The notes under the pieces: generated by a model
Told to the model about the DNA's origin: nothing
Databases searched by the model: none
The model's input: the letters and a program-made list of their open reading frames with translations, nothing else
From: Verrucomicrobiota bacterium
Lineage (GTDB): Bacteria > Verrucomicrobiota > Verrucomicrobiia > Limisphaerales > AV2
Direction: 5' to 3'
DNA length: 12,711 bases
Assembly (NCBI GenBank): GCA_003218935.1
Contig: QHPA01000168.1
Location: forward strand, 1 to 12,711
In this document: positions 1-6,284 of the stretch, one piece after another
Layout: each line of letters opens with the position of its first letter
Numbering within the stretch: position 1 is the first letter of the stretch
Made by a program: the position numbers and the translations under genes

Positions 1-2
1 CG

Positions 3-758
3 CAAACCGCAGGAAATGCGAACATTCTTGCCATCGGCTGGAACGATGCGCTGGCTGGCATCAGTGCGGTCGGCGACTCTGCCGGCAACGTTTACCATGT
101 TGCCGTTCCCACCTTCCGGGGCAACGGCATGAGCCAGGTCATTTACTACGCGGCGGACATCAAAGGCGGGAGCAACGTCGTCACCGTGACATTCGACCAG
201 CCCGCCGTGTATATTGATCTCCGTCTGGCGGAGTATTCAGGATTGATGCGGACCAACGCCTTCGACGCGGGTGCGTCGGCCTCAGCCATCGGCGCCAACG
301 CGGACAGCGGCTCGGTGACCACGAGCGCAACCAACGAACTTCTCTTTGGCGCTGGCATGACCGCCACGACCTTCACAGCGCCGGGTAGCGGCTTCACACA
401 GCGAGTCATCACCGCGCCCGACGCGGACATCATCGAAGATCAAGCGGCAGCCAGGGTGGAGACCTACAGCGCGACGGCCGCGTTGAGTTCCGGCGCGTGG
501 TTGATGCAGGTGGCTGCCTTCAAAGCGGCGCTTCCCGCCACCGCGCCAACGTTGGGCATCACCCCGACCGCCACTAACGCCGCTGTCGTCATGTGGCCCG
601 CGGCGGCGACGGGCTTCACGCTGCAGGAGAATCCAAATCTCGCCGCCACAAACTGGGTGGACTCAGCCGGCGCCACCGAGGTGGTTGGGGCCGAAAATCA
701 GGTCGTCCTTTCACTCTCCTCCTCCAGCCAGCGGTTTTACCGCTTGAAATCGCCCTGA
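3..758 (+). CDS. C-terminal part of a secreted/surface beta-sandwich protein (5' end outside window)
   Basis: The reading frame is open from the window edge, so the methionine at 129 is internal and at least 251 residues are visible. The first ~80 visible residues carry a pattern (AIGWND, SGNVYHVAV, YYAADI.GGSNVVTVTF, AVYIDLRLAEYSG) that I recall from large secreted proteins of Verrucomicrobiota and Acidobacteriota; it reads as a beta-sandwich repeat. Ala/Thr/Ser-rich sequence follows. The last ~70 residues (from about APTLGITP) form a small module ending in FTLQENPNLAATNWV and RFYRLKSP, common at the C-termini of verrucomicrobial exported proteins. The low lysine and high Thr/Ser/Ala content fits an extracellular location. 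The signal peptide and any catalytic domain would lie upstream, so the specific function cannot be given. It ends at TGA 756-758, 49 bp before the next gene on the same strand. Domain style is fairly sure; function is unknown. Confidence 0.8.
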   Translation, partial: QTAGNANILAIGWNDALAGISAVGDSAGNVYHVAVPTFRGNGMSQVIYYAADIKGGSNVVTVTFDQPAVYIDLRLAEYSGLMRTNAFDAGASASAIGANADSGSVTTSATNELLFGAGMTATTFTAPGSGFTQRVITAPDADIIEDQAAARVETYSATAALSSGAWLMQVAAFKAALPATAPTLGITPTATNAAVVMWPAAATGFTLQENPNLAATNWVDSAGATEVVGAENQVVLSLSSSSQRFYRLKSP

Positions 759-807
759 GCTTCTCCGCGAAAAGTCCGCGTCCCTGCCAATCTGAGACAA
801 ACAAATT

Positions 808-1449
808 ATGAAAATCGAAATATTGGGAACAGGAATGGTCGGGGAAGCGCTGGGCACGAAGCTCGCGCAACTCGGCCACCAGGTGAAAATGGGTTCGCGC
901 ACCGCAAACAATGAAAGCGCAGCCAAATGGGTCAAAGCCGGCGGCGCGAGCGCATCGCAAGGAACGTTCGCCGACGCGGCGGGTTTCGGTGAAATCGTCT
1001 TCGTCTGTCTCAAGGGCGAGATCGCGCTCGAGGTTGTGCGCTCCGTCAGCGCGGCGGTGGCCGGCAAAGTGGTGGTGGACGTGAGCAATCCACTGGATTT
1101 TTCCAAGGGCATGCCACCGTCGCTCGCCATCTACAACACGAACTCGCTCGGTGAAGAAGTCCAGAAAGCACTGCCGTCGGCGAAAGTCGTCAAGACGCTC
1201 AACATCGTGAACTGCGAAGTGATGGTTGAGCCGGCGAAAGGGGGCAACCCGACGATGCTGGTGTGCGGCAATGATCCGGAGGCCAAGGCGAAAATCGTGG
1301 CCCTGTTGAAAAGCTTGGGCTGGAAGGACATCGTTGACCTCGGCGACATCACAAAGGCCCGCGGGACCGAAATGCTGCTCCCGCTCTGGCTGAACCTGAT
1401 GGGAGTGTTCGGAGATGTCCGCTTCGGTTTCAAGATCGTCCGGAGTTGA
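808..1449 (+). CDS. NADPH-dependent F420 reductase-like NADP-binding oxidoreductase
   Basis: This 213-residue protein is essentially a single Rossmann domain of the F420-dependent NADP oxidoreductase family (PF03807 type). The dinucleotide loop is GTGMVG at residues 7-12, directly after the first beta strand (KIEIL). GSRT at residues 29-32 sits at the end of the second strand, where Ser and Arg normally bind the 2'-phosphate, so NADP(H) is the likely cofactor. DVSNPLDF near residue 95 and the C-terminal GTEMLLPLWLNLMG stretch also match this family. Many bacterial members occur in organisms not known to make F420, so the true acceptor is uncertain and no F420 biosynthesis gene is visible here. 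The start follows only a weak GAGA (794-797) about 10 nt upstream. It converges on the ROK kinase with a 41-bp gap in which I see no clear hairpin. Family assignment is firm; substrate is unknown. Confidence 0.87.
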   Translation: MKIEILGTGMVGEALGTKLAQLGHQVKMGSRTANNESAAKWVKAGGASASQGTFADAAGFGEIVFVCLKGEIALEVVRSVSAAVAGKVVVDVSNPLDFSKGMPPSLAIYNTNSLGEEVQKALPSAKVVKTLNIVNCEVMVEPAKGGNPTMLVCGNDPEAKAKIVALLKSLGWKDIVDLGDITKARGTEMLLPLWLNLMGVFGDVRFGFKIVRS

Positions 1450-1490
1450 ACATTGGCCGGTCTCAGACGCAGCGGCGGAAAGTACAAAAC

Positions 1491-2399
1491 TCAAGGCAAG
1501 AGTTTCAGCGCATTCGACGCCGCCCCGAACGCTCCCGCGAATTCGCCAAGTTGAGCCGGCAGGACTTTTGCGCGCTGGCCCACCGGACGCCATTCGATCG
1601 GATCGAGGAATTGCTGTAACGGCTCAAATAACGCCTTTCCCGCCCGCGCGATGCCGCCGCCGATGATCACCGCTTCCGGGTCGAGAATATTGATGAACGA
1701 ACAAACCGCCGCCGCCAGCGCTTTGACTGATTTCAGCCAGATCGCTGTGGCCTCCGCGTCGCCTTTCAGGTGCGCCGCGATGAGATCGTGCGTGGTTTGG
1801 AAGCGACCGCGCGAGCGTTGCTGGATCGTGCAATTGCCAATGGCCACTTCGATACTCCCGGGCGTGCCGGCGCAGTCCGGCGGCCCGTCGGGATCGAGCG
1901 ATGAGTGGCCCAAATGGCCTGCGCGACCGATGTGGCCGCGGAGCAATCGGCCATCGACCATGGCCGCGCCGCCGACACCCGTGCCCAGCGTGAGCATGAT
2001 GACGTTTTGAAAACCGCGCGCCGCTCCAACCCACGCTTCGCCCAGCAGCGCCGCGTGCGCGTCGTTCAACACCGGGACCGTTTTTGAGGCGCCGAGAAAT
2101 TCTGTCCAATCCAGACCCTCAAGACCTTGCAGGCGCTCCGGCATACAAACGATGGAGCGTCCGTTTGCGGCGGCGAGCCCCGGCGCTGAAAGCCCGATGC
2201 TGTCAGCAGGCTTGGCGCGTTCGGTCCCGACAGACTGAACGAGCGCGCGGATTTTCTCCGCCCACTCCATGTGCTTGTCTGGATCGAACTCGATGTTGTG
2301 GCGCGACAGTGTCTCGCCGTCCGGCGTCACCGCGACCGCCTTGATGCTCGACCCGCCCAAATCAATGCCAATAGCGTAAGTCGCGTAAGTCATGACCAT
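1491..2399 (-). CDS. ROK-family sugar kinase/regulator-like protein, divergent active-site motifs
   Basis: With the ATG at 2399 this is 302 residues, the usual ROK length without a DNA-binding domain. The ATPase-fold signatures are present: DLGGSSIK (residues 13-20, phosphate 1), ND at 112-113 (catalytic Asp), LGTGVGGA (138-145, phosphate 2) and IIGGGIA near 255-265 (adenosine side). ROK kinases phosphorylate hexoses such as glucose, fructose or N-acetylmannosamine with ATP in the cytoplasm. Two motifs are unusual: the ExGH motif reads HLGH (162-165), and the CxCGxxGCxE zinc loop reads DCAGTPGSIE (175-184), losing all three standard Cys positions. Start choice: GGGGA (2410-2406) lies 6 nt before ATG 2399; ATG 2393 is the alternative. 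The frame stays open upstream to 2552, but that part is repeat sequence. The SDR gene lies 125 bp upstream on the same strand. Substrate cannot be given. Confidence 0.88.
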   Translation of the reverse strand: MVMTYATYAIGIDLGGSSIKAVAVTPDGETLSRHNIEFDPDKHMEWAEKIRALVQSVGTERAKPADSIGLSAPGLAAANGRSIVCMPERLQGLEGLDWTEFLGASKTVPVLNDAHAALLGEAWVGAARGFQNVIMLTLGTGVGGAAMVDGRLLRGHIGRAGHLGHSSLDPDGPPDCAGTPGSIEVAIGNCTIQQRSRGRFQTTHDLIAAHLKGDAEATAIWLKSVKALAAAVCSFINILDPEAVIIGGGIARAGKALFEPLQQFLDPIEWRPVGQRAKVLPAQLGEFAGAFGAASNALKLLP

Positions 2400-2414
2400 G
2401 CAGATTCCCCAATT

Positions 2415-2521
2415 ACGGATGCCAAAAGAATGACCAAGGCCGAAGGCCGAAGATCGCGCCGTCCTTCGACTCGCTCCATCGAGACTCGCGCTTCTTTCGT
2501 CATTCGGTTTTCGGCATTCGT
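2415..2521. repeat. Imperfect inverted repeat of GAATGACG type between SDR and ROK genes
   Basis: The left arm (2415-2438) reads ACGGATGCCAAAAGAATGAC and on to AAG. The reverse complement of the right arm (2494-2521) reads ACGAATGCCGAAAACCGAAT and continues GACGAAAG. The arms match except for small indels and a few substitutions, and enclose about 55 nt with a GGCCGAA tandem (2438-2451). In RNA it could form a long imperfect hairpin. The right arm begins 4 nt after the SDR stop codon and the left arm ends about 16 nt before the ROK start codon. From memory, GAATGACGAATG tracts recur between genes in Verrucomicrobiota and Planctomycetota, giving spurious SFVIR-type translations like those seen here. 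Confidence 0.7.
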
Positions 2522-2524
2522 CAT

Positions 2525-3310
2525 TCAATCTCGTCCTTCCGAGACACACCAACCGCCATCCACCGCCAGCACCTGGCCCGTTACAAATTTCGATTCATCG
2601 GACATGAGATAAACCGCAGCCGCGTCCAGATCCTCCGGCCTTCCGATACGTCCCCCGTCGAGCGGCTGCTTTGTTTTGAGGAAGCGCAAAATCGCCCGGT
2701 CGCTTTGCGCGCGTTCGGACATGGGCGTGGCCACAAGCGCCGGAGCCAGCACGTTGAAGCGAATGTTCTGCCTGGCGTAATAAGCCGCTGCGGATTTCGC
2801 CAGACCGATGATGGCGGCTTTCGTCGCCGCGTAAGCGTGCGTCGCGAAGTAGCGCGGCGACGGCGAGAAGCCGAGCACCGAACTCATGTTCAAAATGCTG
2901 CCTCCCCCCTTCTGCTTGAGGAACTGCTGAACCGCCGCGCGATTCGAGTAAAACAGCGATGTCAGGTTCAGATGCGACGTGTATTGCCAGCCTTCATCCG
3001 TGATTTCGTGCAGCGGGCCGTCGCCCTTTTTGCGCCCGCTGCCGCCCGCCACGTGATACAAGCCATGGAAAGCCCCGAATGTCTTGAGCGCCGTCTGAAT
3101 TGCCTGCGCCGCAGTCTTCGGATCGCTCGCGTCGCCGACCAACGCTTCGGCCGATTTGCCCAGCGCCTTCTGTGCAGCCTTCACGTTTTCCACGTTGCGG
3201 CCGACCACGACCACCGTCGCACCCTCGGTCACAAACGCCTTTGCGGCGGACAAACCGATGCCCGCGGTGCCGCCAATGACGACGAGGACTTTGTTGGCGA
3301 GCTTTGACAC
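2525..3310 (-). CDS. Short-chain dehydrogenase/reductase (SDR family oxidoreductase)
   Basis: This 261-residue protein is a classical-length SDR that oxidises or reduces an alcohol/carbonyl with NAD(P). Visible motifs are GGTAGIG (residues 13-19, cofactor loop; the usual TG start of this motif is IG here), GR at 37-38 after the second strand, D60, VAGG (87-90) in place of NNAG, N115, S144 and the catalytic Y160-x-x-x-K164. The end reads GRIGRPEDLDAAAVYLMSDESKFVTGQVLAVDGG in pieces, the standard FabG-like C-terminus. Spacing from S144 to Y160 is about three residues longer than usual (SPSPRYFATHAY). The start is GTG 3310-3308: an in-frame TAA lies two codons upstream and AAGG precedes it closely. 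The hypothetical gene ends 59 bp upstream and the ROK kinase follows after a repeat-filled gap, so the three may share a transcript. Substrate is unknown; a sugar or polyol is only a guess from the ROK neighbour. Confidence 0.9.
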   Translation of the reverse strand: MSKLANKVLVVIGGTAGIGLSAAKAFVTEGATVVVVGRNVENVKAAQKALGKSAEALVGDASDPKTAAQAIQTALKTFGAFHGLYHVAGGSGRKKGDGPLHEITDEGWQYTSHLNLTSLFYSNRAAVQQFLKQKGGGSILNMSSVLGFSPSPRYFATHAYAATKAAIIGLAKSAAAYYARQNIRFNVLAPALVATPMSERAQSDRAILRFLKTKQPLDGGRIGRPEDLDAAAVYLMSDESKFVTGQVLAVDGGWCVSEGRD

Positions 3311-3369
3311 GCCGCCTTAATAGCGGGGTCGTCGAAAGGAATCCAGCTTTCCCGCGCCGCGATCGTTTC

Positions 3370-4578
3370 TTACTTCCGTCCGCGAAATTCGTTCATCAGT
3401 CGAAGAATTTCCTGGCGAATGTCGAAAAGATCCCCGCGGGATTCGGCCACAATGTCGGGAGGCAAAAGATTCTTCAGCGCAACCTTCTCCAGCCCGGCCT
3501 GCGCCTTGTGCAAGTGATCCAGCGCGCGTTTGAGATACGCAACGATGAACGCGCCTTCACGCCGGTCGCGGCCGCAGGCCAGGCCATTCAAAGCTCCGGC
3601 CAGCTTCGCGCTCGTGATCTGAAATTCACTGACCAGTTGACAGAGATCGCCGTCTTCGGACTTGGGAAGCCCCAGGTCGTCGCACGCGTGCCAGAGTTTC
3701 ATCGCGCTCTCGAAGCAACGGTGCTGCAGCGGATGGCGGATGTCTCCGTCGTCCGTCCGCATCCAGTCCACGCCCTCAGTGTGCGGTTCCGGTTCGAGCG
3801 GCTGCTCCGCCGCCTCGGCTGTGACCCGGTTGATCTCATCCACATCCAGCCAGTCGTCCTCCGCGGCCGCCTCGCGCGGCTCCGGTTTGTCCGCGTCGTC
3901 CCAACCCATTTCCTCCGCGATGAGACGCTCGGCCTCGGGACTGTCGCCGTGCTTGTCGAGCAGCTCCAGGTATTTGTCCGTGCGCGCGTCCGACTCCTTC
4001 ATCAACTGTTCGTAGTCGAACTCGTCCCACTCGCGGTCTGCGGGCGGCTCGTGCTTCTGCGCTTCCAACGCATCGGTCAGTTTTTGCATGAACCCTGAAA
4101 AACCGGCCGCGGCGTCTTTGGCTCGCTGCGCGTCCTCCTCCGGCTTCAACCGCCACGCGGGCGCGGAAACCTCGATGCGGTAATCGGCGCTTTCAATGAC
4201 CACACGCCCGTTGAATTCGCTGAACCATTCGAGGTACAGGCTGTTGGCCATGTGTTCGGGAGGTTGCTCGCCCCGCTTGATCATCGCATAAGCCTCCTCG
4301 AACGGCAGATCGAACACCCGGACTTTGCGCGAAGCCGTCAGGTCACCGGCGCTCCCGCATTGGAGCGGATGGAAATGCGCGTCTTTGCGCAGCGGAACGG
4401 TCACGCCGGGATTATTGAACTTCAAAACGCACCCGGCGAGATCCGGACACGCATTACCTTTAAGCTCGAGCAGGACCGGCTTGGCAATACCGTCGAGCCA
4501 AATGCGCCCGTGGATTACGCCCTTCTCGCGGTTATCAATTTCGCCGCGGATCACGTTGTCGTGAATGCGCCAAGCCAT
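3370..4578 (-). CDS. Conserved-looking hypothetical protein with beta-rich N-domain, acidic linker and helical C-domain
   Basis: I do not recognise a named family for this 402-residue protein. Residues 1-140 alternate hydrophobic and polar residues in short strands (VIRGEIDN, GVIHGRIWLDG, RVVIESADYRIEV) with turns rich in Gly and Asn. Residues 145-280 are very rich in Glu and Asp with few hydrophobics (for example EEMGWDDADKPEP and AAAEDDWLDVDEIN), suggesting a charged, partly disordered or helical linker. Residues 285-400 are amphipathic helix (FESAMKLWHACDDLGL, AYLKRALDHLHKAQAGLEKV, ILRLMNEFRGR). There is no signal peptide or membrane segment, so it is probably cytoplasmic. The acidic composition and uninterrupted frame mark this strand as coding rather than the Arg-rich 264-codon frame opposite. 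It is divergent from xth (153-bp gap) and precedes the SDR by 59 bp. No function is proposed. Confidence 0.85.
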   Translation of the reverse strand: MAWRIHDNVIRGEIDNREKGVIHGRIWLDGIAKPVLLELKGNACPDLAGCVLKFNNPGVTVPLRKDAHFHPLQCGSAGDLTASRKVRVFDLPFEEAYAMIKRGEQPPEHMANSLYLEWFSEFNGRVVIESADYRIEVSAPAWRLKPEEDAQRAKDAAAGFSGFMQKLTDALEAQKHEPPADREWDEFDYEQLMKESDARTDKYLELLDKHGDSPEAERLIAEEMGWDDADKPEPREAAAEDDWLDVDEINRVTAEAAEQPLEPEPHTEGVDWMRTDDGDIRHPLQHRCFESAMKLWHACDDLGLPKSEDGDLCQLVSEFQITSAKLAGALNGLACGRDRREGAFIVAYLKRALDHLHKAQAGLEKVALKNLLPPDIVAESRGDLFDIRQEILRLMNEFRGRK

Positions 4579-4586
4579 GCCCGAAG

Positions 4587-4623
4587 TTTACCACGAATGG
4601 AAAAGAATCAACACGAATTCATA
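4587..4623. repeat. 10-nt-periodic CACGAAT element upstream of the hypothetical gene
   Basis: After ACCACGA the sequence runs in 10-nt units: ATGGAAAAGA, ATCAACACGA, ATTCATACCG. It matches the register of the ACCACGG/ATGGACACGG element at 7580-7618. It begins 9 bp upstream of the hypothetical gene's start codon, in the xth divergent gap, so it probably lies in that gene's leader. The rest of the gap (4624-4720) shows no convincing promoter to me. Confidence 0.6.
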
Positions 4624-4731
4624 CCGACGGTAAGACACCCTGGCCGACGGGCCGGCATCGACTCCCCGAATCCGCCCCGATTGGCGTCTCTCTTGATTGG
4701 AATCCGAGACTCTTGGCGATAGGATCGCACG

Positions 4732-5484
4732 ATGAAACTGGTGTCCTGGAACGTCAACGGCCTGCGCGCCGTGTTGCGGAAAAACTTCCTCGATTACCTC
4801 GAAGCCGAAAAGCCGGACATGCTCTGCCTTCAGGAAACCAAATGCAGCCCGGACGATGTCGAGCAACTCTGGCCAGCGGCCTATACCACCTATTGGAACA
4901 CGGCGCAAAAGAAAGGCTACGCCGGCACTGCGATCTTCACCCGGACACGCCCGGTCCACGTCACCCAAGGCATCGGCCGCGCGCCGCACGACCACGAAGG
5001 GCGCGTGCTCTCGGCCGAGTTCACCGACTTTTTCCTCGTGAACGTTTATGTGCCGAATTCGAAACGCGAACTCACCCGGCTGGCGTACCGGCGGCAATGG
5101 GACCGCGACTTTCTCCGTTACCTCAAGCAGCTCGAACGCCGTAAACCGGTGATCTTCTGCGGCGACCTCAACGTGGCGCACGCCGAAATTGATCTCGCCA
5201 ACCCGAAGACCAACCTGAAGAACCACGGTTTCACGCCCGAGGAACGCGCCGGCTTTAGCGCCTTCCTGAAGGCCGGCTTCCTCGACACCCTTCGTGAATT
5301 CGAGAGAGGCGGCGGGCATTACACCTGGTGGGCGCCCTTCGCCAACGCCCGCGCAAGGAACATCGGCTGGCGCATTGACTATTTCCTTATCTCGAAGTCG
5401 CTGCGCCCGCGCCTCAAACGGGCCTTCATCCGCGCCGACGTGGAAGGCTCCGATCATTGCCCGGTGGGGATTGAAATCGCCTGA
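4732..5484 (+). CDS. xth: Exodeoxyribonuclease III (AP endonuclease)
   Basis: This 250-residue protein belongs to the exonuclease III/AP endonuclease family (endonuclease-exonuclease-phosphatase fold). It cleaves DNA 5' of abasic sites and removes damaged 3' ends in base excision repair, using Mg2+. All expected residues are visible: N7 in SWNVNGLR, the metal-binding E35 in QETK, Y106 in NVYVPN, D145 and N147 in GDLNVAH, D216 in GWRIDYFL, and D241/H242 in GSDHCPV. WNVNGL plus GWRIDY fits the bacterial ExoA/Xth type. Length is normal and complete. The start is supported by AGGA (4721-4724), 7 nt before the ATG, one of the clearest ribosome binding sites in the window. The gene is divergent from the hypothetical protein. 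A degraded regulator and an AHSA1 gene follow on the same strand; no terminator hairpin is evident after the stop. Confidence 0.96.
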   Translation: MKLVSWNVNGLRAVLRKNFLDYLEAEKPDMLCLQETKCSPDDVEQLWPAAYTTYWNTAQKKGYAGTAIFTRTRPVHVTQGIGRAPHDHEGRVLSAEFTDFFLVNVYVPNSKRELTRLAYRRQWDRDFLRYLKQLERRKPVIFCGDLNVAHAEIDLANPKTNLKNHGFTPEERAGFSAFLKAGFLDTLREFERGGGHYTWWAPFANARARNIGWRIDYFLISKSLRPRLKRAFIRADVEGSDHCPVGIEIA

Positions 5485-5498
5485 AGATTCCATTGATT

Positions 5499-5518
5499 AT
5501 TTGAGCTTTTGGCTAAAT
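5499..5518. promoter_or_regulatory. Possible ArsR-type operator palindrome
   Basis: ATTTGAGC (5499-5506) and GGCTAAAT (5511-5518) form an imperfect dyad, 6 of 8 positions, around TTTT. It lies in an AT-rich stretch unlike its GC-rich surroundings, just before the ArsR remnant. ArsR-type regulators commonly bind AT-rich dyads before their own operon, so this may be the old autoregulatory site. It is an inference from a short dyad only. Confidence 0.35.
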
Positions 5519-5550
5519 ATTGGTGCCGTGATGAAAACTCTCTTCTCCCG

Positions 5551-5708
5551 CGGATTCTTGAGTTGAATCCCGGACTGCTGAGCCTGGCCCGGCGATGGAT
5601 CGGGCACCATCGCGAGTTTGCCAAGGCAGTCTCGATTCGCTGGCCGACTACCTCGAACGCGGCATGGCCAGGCACACCTCGCAGAAAACCAAACGCGCCC
5701 GAAAATGA
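5551..5708 (+). pseudogene. Degraded C-terminal remnant of an ArsR-family (winged helix) regulator
   Basis: Two frames joined by one frameshift reproduce the C-terminus of the ArsR regulators usually paired with AHSA1 genes. The first frame (5551-5619) gives RILELNPGLLSLARRWIGHHREF, written here in parts: LNP at 5563-5571 and RWIGHHREF at 5593-5619. The next frame (from 5622) gives QGSLDSLADYLERG and ends RARK at TGA 5706-5708. Family members read ..RLNPAALRSASEWI.HYR.FWEQQFDALERYL, so the register is continuous if one base is restored near 5617-5622. The whole helix-turn-helix region is missing: only about 70 bp separate it from xth. MKTLFSRG from ATG 5531 could be a trace of the original N-terminus. 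The stop overlaps the next ATG as ATGA, the usual coupling in such operons. A sequencing error could explain the frameshift but not the missing N-terminal half. Confidence 0.6.
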
Positions 5709-6181
5709 ATCCGCCTGCCACTCACAAACTGATCCTCAATATCAAGCGCGTCATCCGTGCCCCGCGGTCGCTCGTCTTCGCTGCCTTCGCGTCAGTCGAA
5801 GAACTCAAGAAGTGGCTGGGCCCCGGCGAATGCCACGTCATCGACGGCAAGATGGATTTCTGTGTCGGCGGCACGTATCGCTTCACCATGCACACGACTG
5901 ACTTCGGCGAGGCTGAGCTCATCGGCACGTATCAGGAGATCGTCCAGAACGAGCGCATTTGTTACACCTGGACGTGGCGGAGCAATCCCGTGATGGAACC
6001 CTGGGGCGAGATGCTCGTGACCGTGCAACTCGCCGACCACGCGGACGGCACGCAGGTGACCCTCGCGCATGAAGGGTTGATCAACGAGCAGGTGCGCGAC
6101 GGCCACGACCTGGGCTGGAACGGCGGCTTCGACAAACTCGCGAGCTGCTTCGGCGCCAACCCTGACGGCCGCACGAAATAG
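5705..6181 (+). CDS. SRPBCC/AHSA1 domain protein (activator of Hsp90 ATPase-like family)
   Basis: This 158-residue protein is a single START-like SRPBCC domain of the AHSA1 type, a fold with a hydrophobic cavity. The family pattern is clear: IKRVIRAPRSLVFAAFAS near residues 13-30, KKWLGPG (~35-41), FCVGGTYRFTM (~51-61), ELIGTYQEI (~70-78), ERICYTWTW (~82-90), VTVQLADHADGTQVTLAHEGL (seen in pieces, ~105-125) and HDLGWNGGFDKLASCF at the end. Stand-alone bacterial members mostly have no assigned ligand and are often encoded directly after an ArsR regulator. The start at 5705 overlaps the stop of the ArsR remnant (ATGA), which fixes it; a longer frame from 5618 runs only through that remnant. With the regulator broken, expression may be unregulated or driven by the old promoter. 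Fold is firm, function unknown. Confidence 0.92.
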   Translation: MNPPATHKLILNIKRVIRAPRSLVFAAFASVEELKKWLGPGECHVIDGKMDFCVGGTYRFTMHTTDFGEAELIGTYQEIVQNERICYTWTWRSNPVMEPWGEMLVTVQLADHADGTQVTLAHEGLINEQVRDGHDLGWNGGFDKLASCFGANPDGRTK

Positions 6182-6284
6182 CCGGTCCTGCGGCAGCGGC
6201 CTGTGATCGCCAAATGAACGAGTCGCCGCCATAATCGACCTGAGCAGAATTCCGTCCGAGTAAGCTTGAGTTTTTCAGCCGCCG

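Noticed and set aside
616..1593. 325-codon minus-strand open frame
   Set aside because: Runs antisense to two recognisable plus-strand genes and is rich in Arg and His (FDFHNLF, HQHRR), typical of a shadow.
2400..2552. N-terminal extension of the ROK frame up to 2552
   Set aside because: The extra residues translate the inverted repeat and overlap the SDR 3' end; DLGG normally lies within about 15 residues of the start.
3304..4098. 264-codon plus-strand open frame
   Set aside because: It lies opposite the acidic hypothetical protein; the translation is rich in Arg, Val and Leu without domain pattern, as expected for an antisense frame in GC-rich DNA.
4693..4722. Possible sigma-70 promoter before xth (TTGATT, 17 nt, GCGATA)
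   Set aside because: The -10 match is poor and transcription would start inside the ribosome binding site, so I do not call it.
4588..5493. 301-codon minus-strand open frame opposite xth
   Set aside because: xth has a complete set of catalytic residues; the antisense frame has no family pattern.
5618..5704. N-terminal extension of the AHSA1 protein
   Set aside because: These codons come from the ArsR remnant in another frame; family members start close to the first beta strand and the ATGA overlap fixes 5705.
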